Shown: positions 30,235-38,407 of the stretch, piece by piece
How the letters are laid out: each line of letters begins with the position of its first letter
Position numbering within the stretch: position 1 is the first letter of the stretch
Source: Rubrobacter aplysinae
Lineage (GTDB): Bacteria > Actinomycetota > Rubrobacteria > Rubrobacterales > Rubrobacteraceae
Reading direction: 5' to 3'
Length of the DNA: 64,000 nucleotides
Assembly: GCF_001029505.1 (NCBI RefSeq)
Contig: NZ_LEKH01000005.1
Location: 1 to 64,000, forward strand
Translations under genes and position numbers: made by a program
The notes under the pieces: generated by a model
Told to the model about the DNA's origin: nothing
The model's input: the letters and a program-made list of their open reading frames with translations, nothing else
Databases searched by the model: none

Positions 30235-31029
30235 TTAATGAGAATCCCCCGCGAACATTGCCATCTCGATGTAGACCTGGGTGAGTATAGCGAATATATA
30301 CGCCTGGAGCACGGCGACGAAGATCTCGAACGCGTAGAAAACCAGCGCTGCGGGCACCGAGACCGGAGCCATAAAGGTCCCGAAGGACAGTATGAAGCTC
30401 AGAAACACGAAGATTATAAGGTGGCCCGCGAGGATGTTGGCGTAGAGCCGCAGCCCGAGTGTCAGCGGCTTGGTGAACTCCTGCAGTATCTCGGTAAAGA
30501 ACATGAACGGGACGAAGATCGCCTTTACCGGCAGTCCCGGTATCACGAAGCTACCGAGGTACCCCTTGGGCCCGTTGCGCTTGAAGCCCTGATACTGGGT
30601 TATGAGGAACGTCAACAACGCCAGCGTCAGGGTAAAGGAGATGTTGCTCGTCACCGGATAGCTGTTCGGGATCAGCCCGATCAGGTTCAACGTCAGCACG
30701 AAGATGAAGATCGAGAGCGTATACGGGAAAAACTTCTTCCCATCCTCTCCGAGCTGCCCGCCCAGGGAGTTACGCCCGAAGCCGTATATCTCCTCCACGA
30801 TCACCTGATAGGCGCCCGGGCGATCCTTGAGCAGCCGGGAGCCGACGAACAGTATCAAAAAGGTCACGATGGCCCCGATCCACAGGAACCAGGTGATCTT
30901 GGTTATAGAGATGTCTATCGGCCCTAGCTCAAGGGGTATCTTCCAGGCATCCTGGCCCACCTCCCAGGTGTGCAGGATCTCATGCCTCACCTCTTCCTGG
31001 CTGAGTTGGGCCAGCGCAAACAGGCTCAT
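30235..31029 (-). CDS. atpB: F1Fo ATP synthase subunit a
   Basis: Membrane subunit that carries the proton half-channels beside the c ring. The essential arginine is in EFTKPLTLGLRLYANILAGHL (about residue 195). FPYTLSIFIFVLTLNLIGLIPNSYPVTSNISFTLTLALLTFL is the conserved central region. The length is 264 residues. The 175 bases between atpB and atpE hold no gene; no strong hairpin was recognised there. Confidence 0.95.
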   Translation of the reverse strand: MSLFALAQLSQEEVRHEILHTWEVGQDAWKIPLELGPIDISITKITWFLWIGAIVTFLILFVGSRLLKDRPGAYQVIVEEIYGFGRNSLGGQLGEDGKKFFPYTLSIFIFVLTLNLIGLIPNSYPVTSNISFTLTLALLTFLITQYQGFKRNGPKGYLGSFVIPGLPVKAIFVPFMFFTEILQEFTKPLTLGLRLYANILAGHLIIFVFLSFILSFGTFMAPVSVPAALVFYAFEIFVAVLQAYIFAILTQVYIEMAMFAGDSH

Positions 31030-31033
31030 CTAC

Positions 31034-31456
31034 TCACTGCCTCCACTCCGTCATGTCGTTGTCGGGCGCCGCTTTCGCGCCGGTCTCGCTCATCGCCTTC
31101 ATGAACCCTGGTAAGAGCACCGTGTTCTCCGTCAGATATACTCCGGCGAAGCCTCCGAGCATGGCGACTCCTGGCCATAGCCCGAGATAAGCGGGTATCC
31201 CGAGAGTCACGGCGACGAAAATATACCGTACAAAGAAGGTCGCCGCTCCCAGCATCCGCCACAATCCGGGACCTTTCGTTAACAAAGACACGGTTAACGC
31301 GGTAGAAAAGAGGCTCAACACCCCTATAGCCGCGCCATGCCAGAAGGCACCGGCCTGGGAACCGCCGTACACGTAGAAGAGCACGCCGCCGACGAGAACG
31401 GCCATGCCCGCTATCCAGAGCGAGGAGCGGAAGGCCAGCATCCAGTGCCGGCTCAT
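31034..31456 (-). CDS. atpI: ATP synthase subunit I (AtpI-like) membrane protein
   Basis: The 140-residue protein has about four hydrophobic segments (WIAGMAVLVGGVLFYVYGG, AIGVLSLFSTALTVSLL, FVRYIFVAVTLGIPAYLG, GVAMLGGFAGVYLTE), as in the AtpI/UncI family that helps assemble the c ring. Sequence similarity in this family is weak, so the name rests partly on position. Its ATGA start overlaps the end of the preceding small gene; five bases separate it from atpB. Confidence 0.75.
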   Translation of the reverse strand: MSRHWMLAFRSSLWIAGMAVLVGGVLFYVYGGSQAGAFWHGAAIGVLSLFSTALTVSLLTKGPGLWRMLGAATFFVRYIFVAVTLGIPAYLGLWPGVAMLGGFAGVYLTENTVLLPGFMKAMSETGAKAAPDNDMTEWRQ

Positions 31457-31686
31457 CGGCCGCGCTCCTCTTCCATCTTCTTGATGGCAAAGTAGATATA
31501 CAACATCCCCAGCGCGAACCCGGCAACCAGCCCGACGAGCATGAAAAGCGGCAACGTATCCAGCACCCGGTCGATCAGGAACCCTCCGGCCGAGAGCCCG
31601 ACGATTATCATGAAAAACGAAAACCCCACCCCGATCAGGCGCGCATAACCGCTGCCTCTGTTGGTTCGGGAGTCGGAGTTAGCCAT
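31453..31686 (-). CDS. AtpZ/AtpI-family small membrane protein, first gene of the atp operon
   Basis: The 77-residue product has two helices (LIGVGFSFFMIIVGLSAGGFLIDRVL and LFMLVGLVAGFALGMLYIYFAI) and ends in a charged KKMEEERGR tail. This is the layout of AtpZ/F0F1-ATPase gene-1 proteins, which sit ahead of atpI and help ATP synthase assembly or ion supply. The start is ATG at 31686, only eight bases after a good -10 box, so its mRNA would be nearly leaderless. It overlaps atpI by four bases. Confidence 0.75.
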   Translation of the reverse strand: MANSDSRTNRGSGYARLIGVGFSFFMIIVGLSAGGFLIDRVLDTLPLFMLVGLVAGFALGMLYIYFAIKKMEEERGR

Positions 31687-31694
31687 TGTTACCT

Positions 31695-31723
31695 AATATA
31701 ACCCAGCCTCCACATTGCGGCAA
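31695..31723 (-). promoter_or_regulatory. Sigma-A-type promoter of the atp operon
   Basis: Minus strand: TTGCCG (31723-31718), a 17-base spacer, TATATT (31700-31695). The -10 box ends eight bases before the ATG of the first gene, so transcription should begin at or within a base or two of the start codon. Confidence 0.6.
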
Positions 31724-31787
31724 AGGCTACAGTCTCTGGCGCGCGAGACGCTCGTGACAGTTTCCACGGCCTGTCCGGGCTCGCGGC

Positions 31788-32288
31788 CTAGCCGGGTTCG
31801 GGGAGTTGGATCATCTCCAGGCCGCCCTCTTCGGCGAGCTCGACGGCCAGTGGGTCCGGATATCCGCCGGTGTAGTACACCTCTGTGATACCAGCGTTCA
31901 GGATCATCTTCACGCACAGAAGGCACGGCTGGTGGGTGCAGTAGATGGATGCGTCACGCACGGATACGCCGTGATAGGCGGCCTGTATGAGGGAGTTCTG
32001 CTCGGCGTGCAGCGTGCGCTGACAGCTCTCGCGGCCATCTACGATGCGGATCAAACACCCGACGTCCTCGCAGTGCGGCATTCCGGAGGGACTGCCGTTG
32101 TAGCCGGTGGTGAGTATCCGCTTGTCGCGCACCACGACCGCCCCGACGGCGAGCCGGGGACAGGTGGAGCGGGTGGCGACCTCTCTGGCGATGCGCATGA
32201 AATACTCGTCCCAGGAGGGCCGGGCCGCCTGGACTCCGCTGGCAGAGAGCCCCTCCGGCGGCTCGGCGGGGTTCCTAGAGGGTTCCAT
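31788..32288 (-). CDS. comEB: dCMP deaminase-family protein (ComEB-like)
   Basis: Zinc-dependent deaminase of the cytidine/deoxycytidylate family; it probably converts dCMP to dUMP. The zinc site is TLHAEQNSLIQ with CTHQPCLLCVKMI (PCxxC). The N-terminal WDEYFMRIAREVATRSTCPRLAVGAVVV is typical of ComEB and dCMP deaminases. The start at ATG 32288 has GGAGACAGG upstream (166 residues); an alternative ATG lies at 32306. It overlaps the upp 3' end by 14 bases. Confidence 0.9.
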   Translation of the reverse strand: MEPSRNPAEPPEGLSASGVQAARPSWDEYFMRIAREVATRSTCPRLAVGAVVVRDKRILTTGYNGSPSGMPHCEDVGCLIRIVDGRESCQRTLHAEQNSLIQAAYHGVSVRDASIYCTHQPCLLCVKMILNAGITEVYYTGGYPDPLAVELAEEGGLEMIQLPEPG

Positions 32289-32946
32289 ACAGCCTGTCTC
32301 CGGCATCGCCCAGGCCCGGCACTATAAACGCGTTCTCGTCCAGCTCCGGGTCTAGAGCAGCGGTGTAGAAGTGTACGCCGGGGTGCTCGGCGGTTACCCG
32401 ATCCACCCCCGGCCCGGCGGAGACGGCGTGCAGGCAGGAGATCCAATCAGCCCCGTACTCTTTTAGCTTTGTCAGCGTAGCCGATAAGCTGCCGCCGGTG
32501 GCGAGCATCGGGTCCAGCACGATAACGAAGTAGCCCTCGAGGTTGCCCGGCAGGTTCACGTAGTACTCGACCGGCTGGGCGGTCTGCTCGTCCCGGAAGA
32601 GCCCGACGAACCCGACGGTCGCCTCGGGCAGGAGCGCCAGGGCCCCGTCGAGCATCCCGAGCCCCGCGCGCAGCACGGGCACCAGGCACACGGGGCCGGC
32701 TATCTCCTGGGCCTTGGTCTCCGTGAGCGGGGTGTTTATGCTCGCCGTCCTGGTCGGCATGCGGCGGGTCGCCTCGCCGACCAGTATAAGGGCCATCTCC
32801 CGCATCGCCTGCCGAAACTCACGCTGGTGCGTCCGCTCGTCGCGCAACACCGCCATCTTGTGGCGGCTCAGAGGCTCGTCAACGACGTGGACGTTGCCGC
32901 TCTCCGTCCCCGGCAAGCCTCCGGGATTTTGGGGACCTTCAGGCAT
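32275..32946 (-). CDS. upp: Uracil phosphoribosyltransferase
   Basis: Salvages uracil with PRPP to [40 protein letters not shown] (PRPP loop) and the C-terminal [16 protein letters not shown] are the family's hallmark motifs. The 223-residue length is slightly over the usual 208-210, with extra residues at the N-terminus. It overlaps the glyA end by eight bases and comEB by 14, so glyA-upp-comEB form one operon. Confidence 0.95.
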   Translation of the reverse strand: MPEGPQNPGGLPGTESGNVHVVDEPLSRHKMAVLRDERTHQREFRQAMREMALILVGEATRRMPTRTASINTPLTETKAQEIAGPVCLVPVLRAGLGMLDGALALLPEATVGFVGLFRDEQTAQPVEYYVNLPGNLEGYFVIVLDPMLATGGSLSATLTKLKEYGADWISCLHAVSAGPGVDRVTAEHPGVHFYTAALDPELDENAFIVPGLGDAGDRLYGTL

Positions 32947-34162
32947 AAAGCGGGAAAGACTCCGTTAGCGAGGCGACGCGCCTGGAGAGGCCCTCGGTCT
33001 CGCCACGGGAAGCGTGGACGATGATGTCCGCGATCTCGCGCATCTCGGCGGTGCCCATACCGCGAGTCGTCATGGCGGCCGTCCCGAGCCTGACGCCGCT
33101 GGTCACGGTCGGGGACTCCGGGTCGTTCGGAACCATGTTCTTGTTGCAGGTGATCCCGACCCTTTCGAGGTTCTCCTCCAGCTCCTTGCCGGTGGTGTCG
33201 GACTCGCGCAGGTCCACGAGGTTCAGATGGTTGTCCGAGCCGCCGCTAACGAGGCTCAGGCCGCCTTCGAGCAGGCCGTCGGCGAGCGCCCGGGAGTTCT
33301 CGACGATGCTCTCGGAGTAAGCCTTGAAGTCCGGCTTCAGGGCCTCTCCGAAGGCCACGGCCTTGCCGGCGACGGCGTGCATGAGGGGGCCGCCCTGCAT
33401 ACCGGGGAAGACGCGACTGTTGATCTTCTTCCCGAACTCCTCGCGGGCCAGGATCATGCCGCCCCGCGCCCCGCGCAGCGTCTTGTGGGTCGTGGTGGTC
33501 ACGACCTCGCAGTGGGGCACCGGCGAGGGGTGTACGTCGGCGGCGACGAGCCCGGCGATGTGGGCCATGTCGGTCAAGAGATACGCGTCCACGGCGTCGG
33601 CTATCTCGCGGAACTTCTCAAAGTGTATGGTGCGCGGATAGGCGCTGGCGCCGGCTATGATCATGCGCGGCCTCTCCTGCTCGGCGATCTCCCGCACGGC
33701 GTCGTAGTCTATGTAGCCGTCCTCGCCGACGCCGTAGTGGACGAAGTCGTAGGTCCGGCCCGAGAAGTTGAGGTGCATGCCGTGGGTAAGATGCCCGCCG
33801 TGGGCGAGGTCCATCGCGAGCACCTTGTCGCCGGGGTCTATCAGCGCGGCGTAGGCGGCCTCGTTGGCCTGGCTGCCGGAGTGGGGCTGCACGTTGGCGT
33901 ACTCGGCCCCGAAAAGCTCCAGAGCCCGGTCTATGGCGAGGGTCTCTACCTTATCCACCTCTTCGCAGCCACCGTAGTAACGCTTACCCGGATAGCCTTC
34001 TGCGTACTTGTTGGTAAGCACCGAGCCCTGTGCGGCGAGCACAGCGGGCGAGGCGAAGTTCTCGCTGGCTATGAGCTCGATAGTGGCGCGCTGACGATCC
34101 AACTCTCCATCCAACGCCCCCTGAACCTCGGCGTCAATGACCTCCGTATACGGGCCTATCAT
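32939..34162 (-). CDS. glyA: Serine hydroxymethyltransferase
   Basis: PLP enzyme: serine + tetrahydrofolate to glycine + 5,10-methylene-THF. The PLP lysine lies in [16 protein letters not shown] (about residue 228). [19 protein letters not shown] and [13 protein letters not shown] are N-terminal signatures. The 407-residue length is typical. A promoter lies about 170 bases upstream, leaving a long untranslated leader. It pairs functionally with upp and comEB in nucleotide and one-carbon metabolism (thymidylate supply). Confidence 0.96.
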   Translation of the reverse strand: MIGPYTEVIDAEVQGALDGELDRQRATIELIASENFASPAVLAAQGSVLTNKYAEGYPGKRYYGGCEEVDKVETLAIDRALELFGAEYANVQPHSGSQANEAAYAALIDPGDKVLAMDLAHGGHLTHGMHLNFSGRTYDFVHYGVGEDGYIDYDAVREIAEQERPRMIIAGASAYPRTIHFEKFREIADAVDAYLLTDMAHIAGLVAADVHPSPVPHCEVVTTTTHKTLRGARGGMILAREEFGKKINSRVFPGMQGGPLMHAVAGKAVAFGEALKPDFKAYSESIVENSRALADGLLEGGLSLVSGGSDNHLNLVDLRESDTTGKELEENLERVGITCNKNMVPNDPESPTVTSGVRLGTAAMTTRGMGTAEMREIADIIVHASRGETEGLSRRVASLTESFPLYA

Positions 34163-34333
34163 CTGTTAATACCTCCGGTTGGGTGTAGCGGAAGATCCGG
34201 GAACTTTCCGGCGCTGACATCCTGACTGCGGCGTTTCGAAATCCTACAATTCGCCGGGTGCGCCGGACGCGCCCGAGGACTGGCCTCTGTCTCGCGGCCG
34301 GTATCCTCCACTCCGGTCGTTTGTCCAAAATGG

Positions 34334-34362
34334 AGTATACCGGCTCCGGATACTCTGCTCAA
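34334..34362 (-). promoter_or_regulatory. Sigma-A-type promoter of glyA-upp-comEB
   Basis: Minus strand: TTGAGC (34362-34357), a 17-base spacer, TATACT (34339-34334). It lies about 170 bases upstream of glyA and just downstream of tsaC. Confidence 0.55.
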
Positions 34363-34382
34363 CGGGCTTGACCCGACCTGCC

Positions 34383-34967
34383 CTACTCCTGCTCCCGGGC
34401 CATGCGAGAGAGCGTCTCCTCGGATAGCCAGGGTGTCCGGCGCAGGAGCCGCGCCTTGCCGCCGCCGGACAGATCCACGACCGCAGAGGCCTCTCCGCCG
34501 CCGGCCGCTCCTTCCACCACGAGGTCCACGGAGCGCGAGACCTCTGAGGAGACCTCGGCGAGAGTGCCCGGCGCGGGCTGACCGGCGAGGTTGGCGCTGG
34601 TCGCGTAGAGCGGCCCACCGTACGCCGCGAGCAGCTCACGCACCACGGCGTGATCCGGCACCCGGACCCCGATGGTCCCGCCGTTTCTGGGGTCTGGCGC
34701 GTCGAGAACCAGCGTCAGGGGCCCGGGCCAGAATCGCCGCGCGAGCTCCCGAGCCAGCGGCGGAACGTCCGCGGCTAACGAGAAGGCCTCCGTGGCGGAG
34801 GCGCAGAGCGCGGCCACGGGCTTCGCAGGATCGCGGTTTTTGATCTCCGCCAATCGAGCCAGCCCGCTCTCCCCGGCCACGAGCCCGACGACCGTGTCCG
34901 TAGGCACGAGCGCCACCCCGCCGCCGCGCAGCTCCTCTCCGGCCCGGGTGGTGTCCGCGACCTTCAA
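34383..34967 (-). CDS. tsaC: Threonylcarbamoyl-AMP synthase (TsaC/YrdC/Sua5 family)
   Basis: Makes threonylcarbamoyl-AMP from threonine, bicarbonate and ATP for t6A37 modification of ANN-decoding tRNAs. VALVPTDTVVGLVA, EIKNRDPAKPVAALC, FWPGPLTLVLDAP, TIGVRVPDHAVV and YATSANLAGQPAPGT are the diagnostic motifs. At 194 residues it is the short YrdC form without the Sua5 domain. The start is TTG at 34967, ten bases after prmC. The order prfA-prmC-tsaC matches Bacillus. Confidence 0.93.
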   Translation of the reverse strand: MKVADTTRAGEELRGGGVALVPTDTVVGLVAGESGLARLAEIKNRDPAKPVAALCASATEAFSLAADVPPLARELARRFWPGPLTLVLDAPDPRNGGTIGVRVPDHAVVRELLAAYGGPLYATSANLAGQPAPGTLAEVSSEVSRSVDLVVEGAAGGGEASAVVDLSGGGKARLLRRTPWLSEETLSRMAREQE

Positions 34968-34977
34968 CGCGGGCCTC

Positions 34978-35919
34978 TCAAGGACGGCCGAGCAACACGG
35001 CTCGCACGGCTCTGGTCAGGTCGGTTCGGGTTCCGAGCGGCTCATACCCGGCGTCGCGGCCGAGACTCTGTACGGCCTCTGCCTGTCCATCCCCGACCTC
35101 TAGCACTAAACGGGCATCGGGGGCGAGAAGCGGGGAGGATTCCGCGAATATACGGCGATACAAGTCCAGGCCGTCGCCACCGCCGTCCAGCGCGGTATGC
35201 GGGTCCCAGTCCCGCACCTCGGGCTCTAGCCGGTCCAGCTCCGCCGTCGGCACGTAGGGCGGGTTGGAGACGAGCACGTCCACTCCGCCCGCCAGCGAGT
35301 CCAGACCTGCCGCGAGGTCGGCGTGGTGGAACCGGGTACACCTGCCGGCGCGGGCGGCGTTTTTGCGGGCGACTCGCAAGGTCTCTCCGGAGAGGTCCGA
35401 GGCGTGGACCTCGCATGCGGGACGCTCGTCGGCGATAGAGACGGCTATCGCCCCGGAGCCGGTCCCGAGATCCAGAACCCGGCATCCCCCGCCGAGGCGA
35501 TCCACGGCCTCCAGAGCCGCGTCCACGACGCTCTCGGTATCGGGGCGTGGGATCAGGGCCTCCGCGCCCAGCTCCAGCGTCAGGTTGCGGAAGTACGCGT
35601 GGCCCAGTATGCGCTGCACGGGCTCCCGCAGCCTCCGGCGCAGCACCCAGCTCTCGTACAACGCGGCCTTATCACCGCAGAGGGGCTCCGGGATCAGGGA
35701 GAGCTCGCCCCGTGGCCGCCCGACGAGCTCGGACATGAGTATCTCGGCCGAGGCCAGCGGCTCCGGTACGCCAGACTCCTCCAGCATGCGCGCCGCCTCC
35801 CGCACGGTGTTACGGGGAGTACCGGTGTGCACCGCGTCGGCCAGGAAGCCGGTCTGCTGCTTCGGCTGGCTCAAGATGTTTCGGCTAGGCTCCGGCACCG
35901 TTGCCCTGATGGGTCTCAT
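34978..35919 (-). CDS. prmC: Release factor glutamine methyltransferase
   Basis: SAM-dependent methylation of the GGQ glutamine in RF1 and RF2. The active-site NPPY is in VLVSNPPYVPTAELD; the SAM motif is VLDLGTGSGAIAVSIA. The longest frame (313 residues, from ATG 35919) overlaps the prfA end by 35 bases and opens with a non-conserved stretch. Start candidates GTG at 35898 and GTG at 35832 fit family length (about 280-290) better. It lies directly behind its substrate gene prfA. Confidence 0.93.
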   Translation of the reverse strand: MRPIRATVPEPSRNILSQPKQQTGFLADAVHTGTPRNTVREAARMLEESGVPEPLASAEILMSELVGRPRGELSLIPEPLCGDKAALYESWVLRRRLREPVQRILGHAYFRNLTLELGAEALIPRPDTESVVDAALEAVDRLGGGCRVLDLGTGSGAIAVSIADERPACEVHASDLSGETLRVARKNAARAGRCTRFHHADLAAGLDSLAGGVDVLVSNPPYVPTAELDRLEPEVRDWDPHTALDGGGDGLDLYRRIFAESSPLLAPDARLVLEVGDGQAEAVQSLGRDAGYEPLGTRTDLTRAVRAVLLGRP

Positions 35920-36994
35920 CTCCGGTCGAGAGCTTCTCGGACCGCTCCTGGGCCGCCAGAGCCCGGGTAAAGTCCTCCAGGTCGCCGCCCAGGGTGGCTT
36001 CGAGGTTGTGGGAGGTCACGTTCACCCGATGGTCGGTGATACGGCCCTGCGGGAAGTTATAGGTTCGTACCTTCGACGACCGCTCCGCCGTGCCGGCCTG
36101 GGCCTGGCGCAGCTCGCCCTCCTTCTCCCGCTGCTCGGCCTGCTCGCGCTCCAGCAGCCGGGAGCGGAGGATGCGCATCGCCTGCTCCTTGTTCTGGAGC
36201 TGGCTCTTCTCGTTCTGGCAGGTCACGACCACGCCGGTCGGCTTGTGGGTCAGCCTCACGGCGGAGTCGGTGGTGTTCACGCTCTGGCCGCCGGGACCGC
36301 TCGAACGGTAGGTATCCATCTCCACGTCGCTCTGATTCAGCGCGACGTCCACGCTCTCGGCGGCGGGCAGCACGGCCACGGTGGCGGTCGAGGTGTGGAT
36401 GCGGCCCTGGCTCTCGGTCTTGGGGACGCGCTGCACCCTGTGGGGACCGCCCTCGTGCTTGTACACGGAGTACGCGCCGTCGCCGGAGATCTCGACCGAC
36501 ACCTCCTTGAAGCCTCCGGACTCAGCCTCGCTGGAGGAGAGCATCCGGTGCTTGAAGCCCAGACGCTCGGCATAGCGGACGTACATCTCGTACAGCTCTC
36601 CGGCCCAGATCGCGGCCTCGTCGCCGCCGGTTCCGGCCCGAATCTCGAGGATTATGTCCTTGTCGTCGTTGGGGTCGCGGTCTATGAGCTCGAGACGCAC
36701 CCGTTCGGTGAGGTCTGTGACCCGCTCTTCGGCCGCCTCGGCCTCTGCGGCGTAGAACTCCCGCTCCTCGGTGGAGTCGGCGGAGGGCATCAGCTCCCGC
36801 GCCTCCTTCTCCTCCTGTATAGAGGAGAGCAGCGTCTCGCACATGTCCGCCCCACGCTTTAGCCGGGCGTGCTCCCGGGCGACCTCCGCGTAGCGTTTCT
36901 GGTCTGAGTAGATGTCCGGCTCCGAAAGCTCGTCATTAAGCTCCCGATAACGGGCCAGTGTCTCCTCCGCTAGTTTTACGACTTGTCGATCCAA
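35885..36994 (-). CDS. prfA: Peptide chain release factor 1
   Basis: Recognises UAA and UAG. The PxT anticodon motif is in RVPKTESQGR (about residue 190) and the GGQ in SGPGGQSVNTTDS (about 235). The length of 369 residues is slightly long because of a C-terminal tail (KLSTGDETHQGNGAGA). The start is TTG at 36994. It overlaps prmC. Confidence 0.96.
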   Translation of the reverse strand: MDRQVVKLAEETLARYRELNDELSEPDIYSDQKRYAEVAREHARLKRGADMCETLLSSIQEEKEARELMPSADSTEEREFYAAEAEAAEERVTDLTERVRLELIDRDPNDDKDIILEIRAGTGGDEAAIWAGELYEMYVRYAERLGFKHRMLSSSEAESGGFKEVSVEISGDGAYSVYKHEGGPHRVQRVPKTESQGRIHTSTATVAVLPAAESVDVALNQSDVEMDTYRSSGPGGQSVNTTDSAVRLTHKPTGVVVTCQNEKSQLQNKEQAMRILRSRLLEREQAEQREKEGELRQAQAGTAERSSKVRTYNFPQGRITDHRVNVTSHNLEATLGGDLEDFTRALAAQERSEKLSTGDETHQGNGAGA

Positions 36995-37068
36995 GAGCCT
37001 CTCAACGACTTTCCGAAGTTCCCAGGGTTCCTAGTCATCCAAACGCGGCCGGAAACGCCTATAAACAG

Positions 37069-37983
37069 CTATATAACGAGCTTGTTGGTGGCCTCGTCCG
37101 CTTTGGCCTGCGACGCCTCTTCCAGACCCACGACCTTCTGCAACGAGGCCATCGCGACCTCGACCATGTCGTCCGACGGCTCGCGGGTGGTCAGCCGCTG
37201 CATCATGAGCCCCGGCCACACCAGCACCCGCACGACGGCGTTGTCCTGGTGCCGCGCGCTCCACATGATGAACTCGAACCCGAGCCCGGCGACGAGCGGG
37301 ATCACGAGTACCCGGCTGAGCACCATGAACAACCACCCGTGCGTGCCGAGCAGGGCGAACACGAGGATGGACAGCACCAGCACGTACAGCACGAAGCTCG
37401 TGCCGCAGCGGACGTGGCTCGTGTCGAAGCGGTGTGAGCTCTCCGGCACCATCTCGTCGCCGGACTCGTAAACTTTAATGGCCTTGTGCTCCGCGCCGTG
37501 ATAGGCGAAGAAACGCTTTATATCCCGGCTAAAGGCGCTAATGACCAGGATGTAGCCTATAAACACCCCGATCCTGATAACACCCTCGACTACGTTGAAG
37601 AGCACCGGATTCTCTATGGCCTGACCAAGGAGCGCCCCGATGCCCTTCGTGCCGAGCACCGGCGCTACGAGGAAGAGCAGAAACGCGAGCCCGAGGCCCA
37701 CGAGCATGGTAAGCGCGATCTCCTTCTTGGAGAGATCCTGCTCCTCGCCGAGAGCTATGTTGGTCGATCGCGTAAGCGCCCTCATGCCGAGGAAAAGCGT
37801 CTCGCCCAGCGAGAGAAAGCCCCGCACTATGGGCAGGCGGAATAGCCGGCTCTTCTTGGTTACCGAGGTAAAGCTATCAGACTCGAGCTCTACCTCACCG
37901 TTCGGGTTCCTGACGGCGATCCCCCAGAAGTTGGGGGATCTCATCAGGACGCCCTCCATTACCGCCTGTCCGCCTACCCTCAT
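37069..37983 (-). CDS. DUF1385 family membrane protein
   Basis: A 304-residue protein with the DUF1385 opening VGGQAVMEGVLMRSPNFWGIAVRNPNGEVE, four or more hydrophobic segments (LTMLVGLGLAFLLFLVAPVLG, VFIGYILVISAFS, SFVLYVLVLSILVFALLG, LVIPLVAGLGFEFIMWSAR) and a conserved FFAYHGAEHKAI motif. The function of the family is unknown. Members commonly lie between rpmE and prfA, as here. It follows rpmE by nine bases. Confidence 0.85.
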   Translation of the reverse strand: MRVGGQAVMEGVLMRSPNFWGIAVRNPNGEVELESDSFTSVTKKSRLFRLPIVRGFLSLGETLFLGMRALTRSTNIALGEEQDLSKKEIALTMLVGLGLAFLLFLVAPVLGTKGIGALLGQAIENPVLFNVVEGVIRIGVFIGYILVISAFSRDIKRFFAYHGAEHKAIKVYESGDEMVPESSHRFDTSHVRCGTSFVLYVLVLSILVFALLGTHGWLFMVLSRVLVIPLVAGLGFEFIMWSARHQDNAVVRVLVWPGLMMQRLTTREPSDDMVEVAMASLQKVVGLEEASQAKADEATNKLVI

Positions 37984-37992
37984 GCCGGGTCT

Positions 37993-38223
37993 CTAGCTCT
38001 GGTTGTTCTGATTGCTCTTGTTGCGCTGCAGCCGGTTCTGGAACCGCTGCACCCGGCCGCCAGAGTCCACAATGCGCTGCTTGCCGGTGTAGAACGGGTG
38101 GCAATTGGAGCAGACGTCGACGCTGATCGAGCCACTCTCCTCGGTGGAGCGGGTCTCAAACTCGTTGCCGCACGTGCAGTGCACGATAGTCGTGTTGTAG
38201 TTCGGATGTATGCCGGTCTTCAT
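37993..38223 (-). CDS. rpmE: Ribosomal protein bL31, zinc-binding (C+) form
   Basis: Large-subunit protein that bridges to the 30S head. [27 protein letters not shown] and [25 protein letters not shown] match bL31; four cysteines (CTC and CSNC) mark the zinc-containing form. The 76 residues include a polar, Asn/Gln/Ser-rich tail. Expression of the C+ form is usually tied to zinc sufficiency. It lies between rho and the DUF1385 gene. Confidence 0.95.
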   Translation of the reverse strand: MKTGIHPNYNTTIVHCTCGNEFETRSTEESGSISVDVCSNCHPFYTGKQRIVDSGGRVQRFQNRLQRNKSNQNNQS

Positions 38224-38407
38224 GCAAGCCTCCGCTTTCGTACTTTCGTATTTTCCAGGGTACCGGCTAATTATAACGCCGGGTAACGCTACAGGGTTAT
38301 ACCACCACTGTCCACGGGGCTCTCCGGGATCACGTACTCTCCGGGGAGCCTCGGGGAGATCACCCCTCGCACTAACTGATTCTTACGTTTTTACGCTTCT
38401 ACTGCCG

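Noticed and set aside
38313-38350. Hairpin downstream of rho as an intrinsic terminator
   Set aside because: A ten-base stem with a mismatch can be drawn, but no T tract follows on the minus strand, so it is not listed as a terminator.
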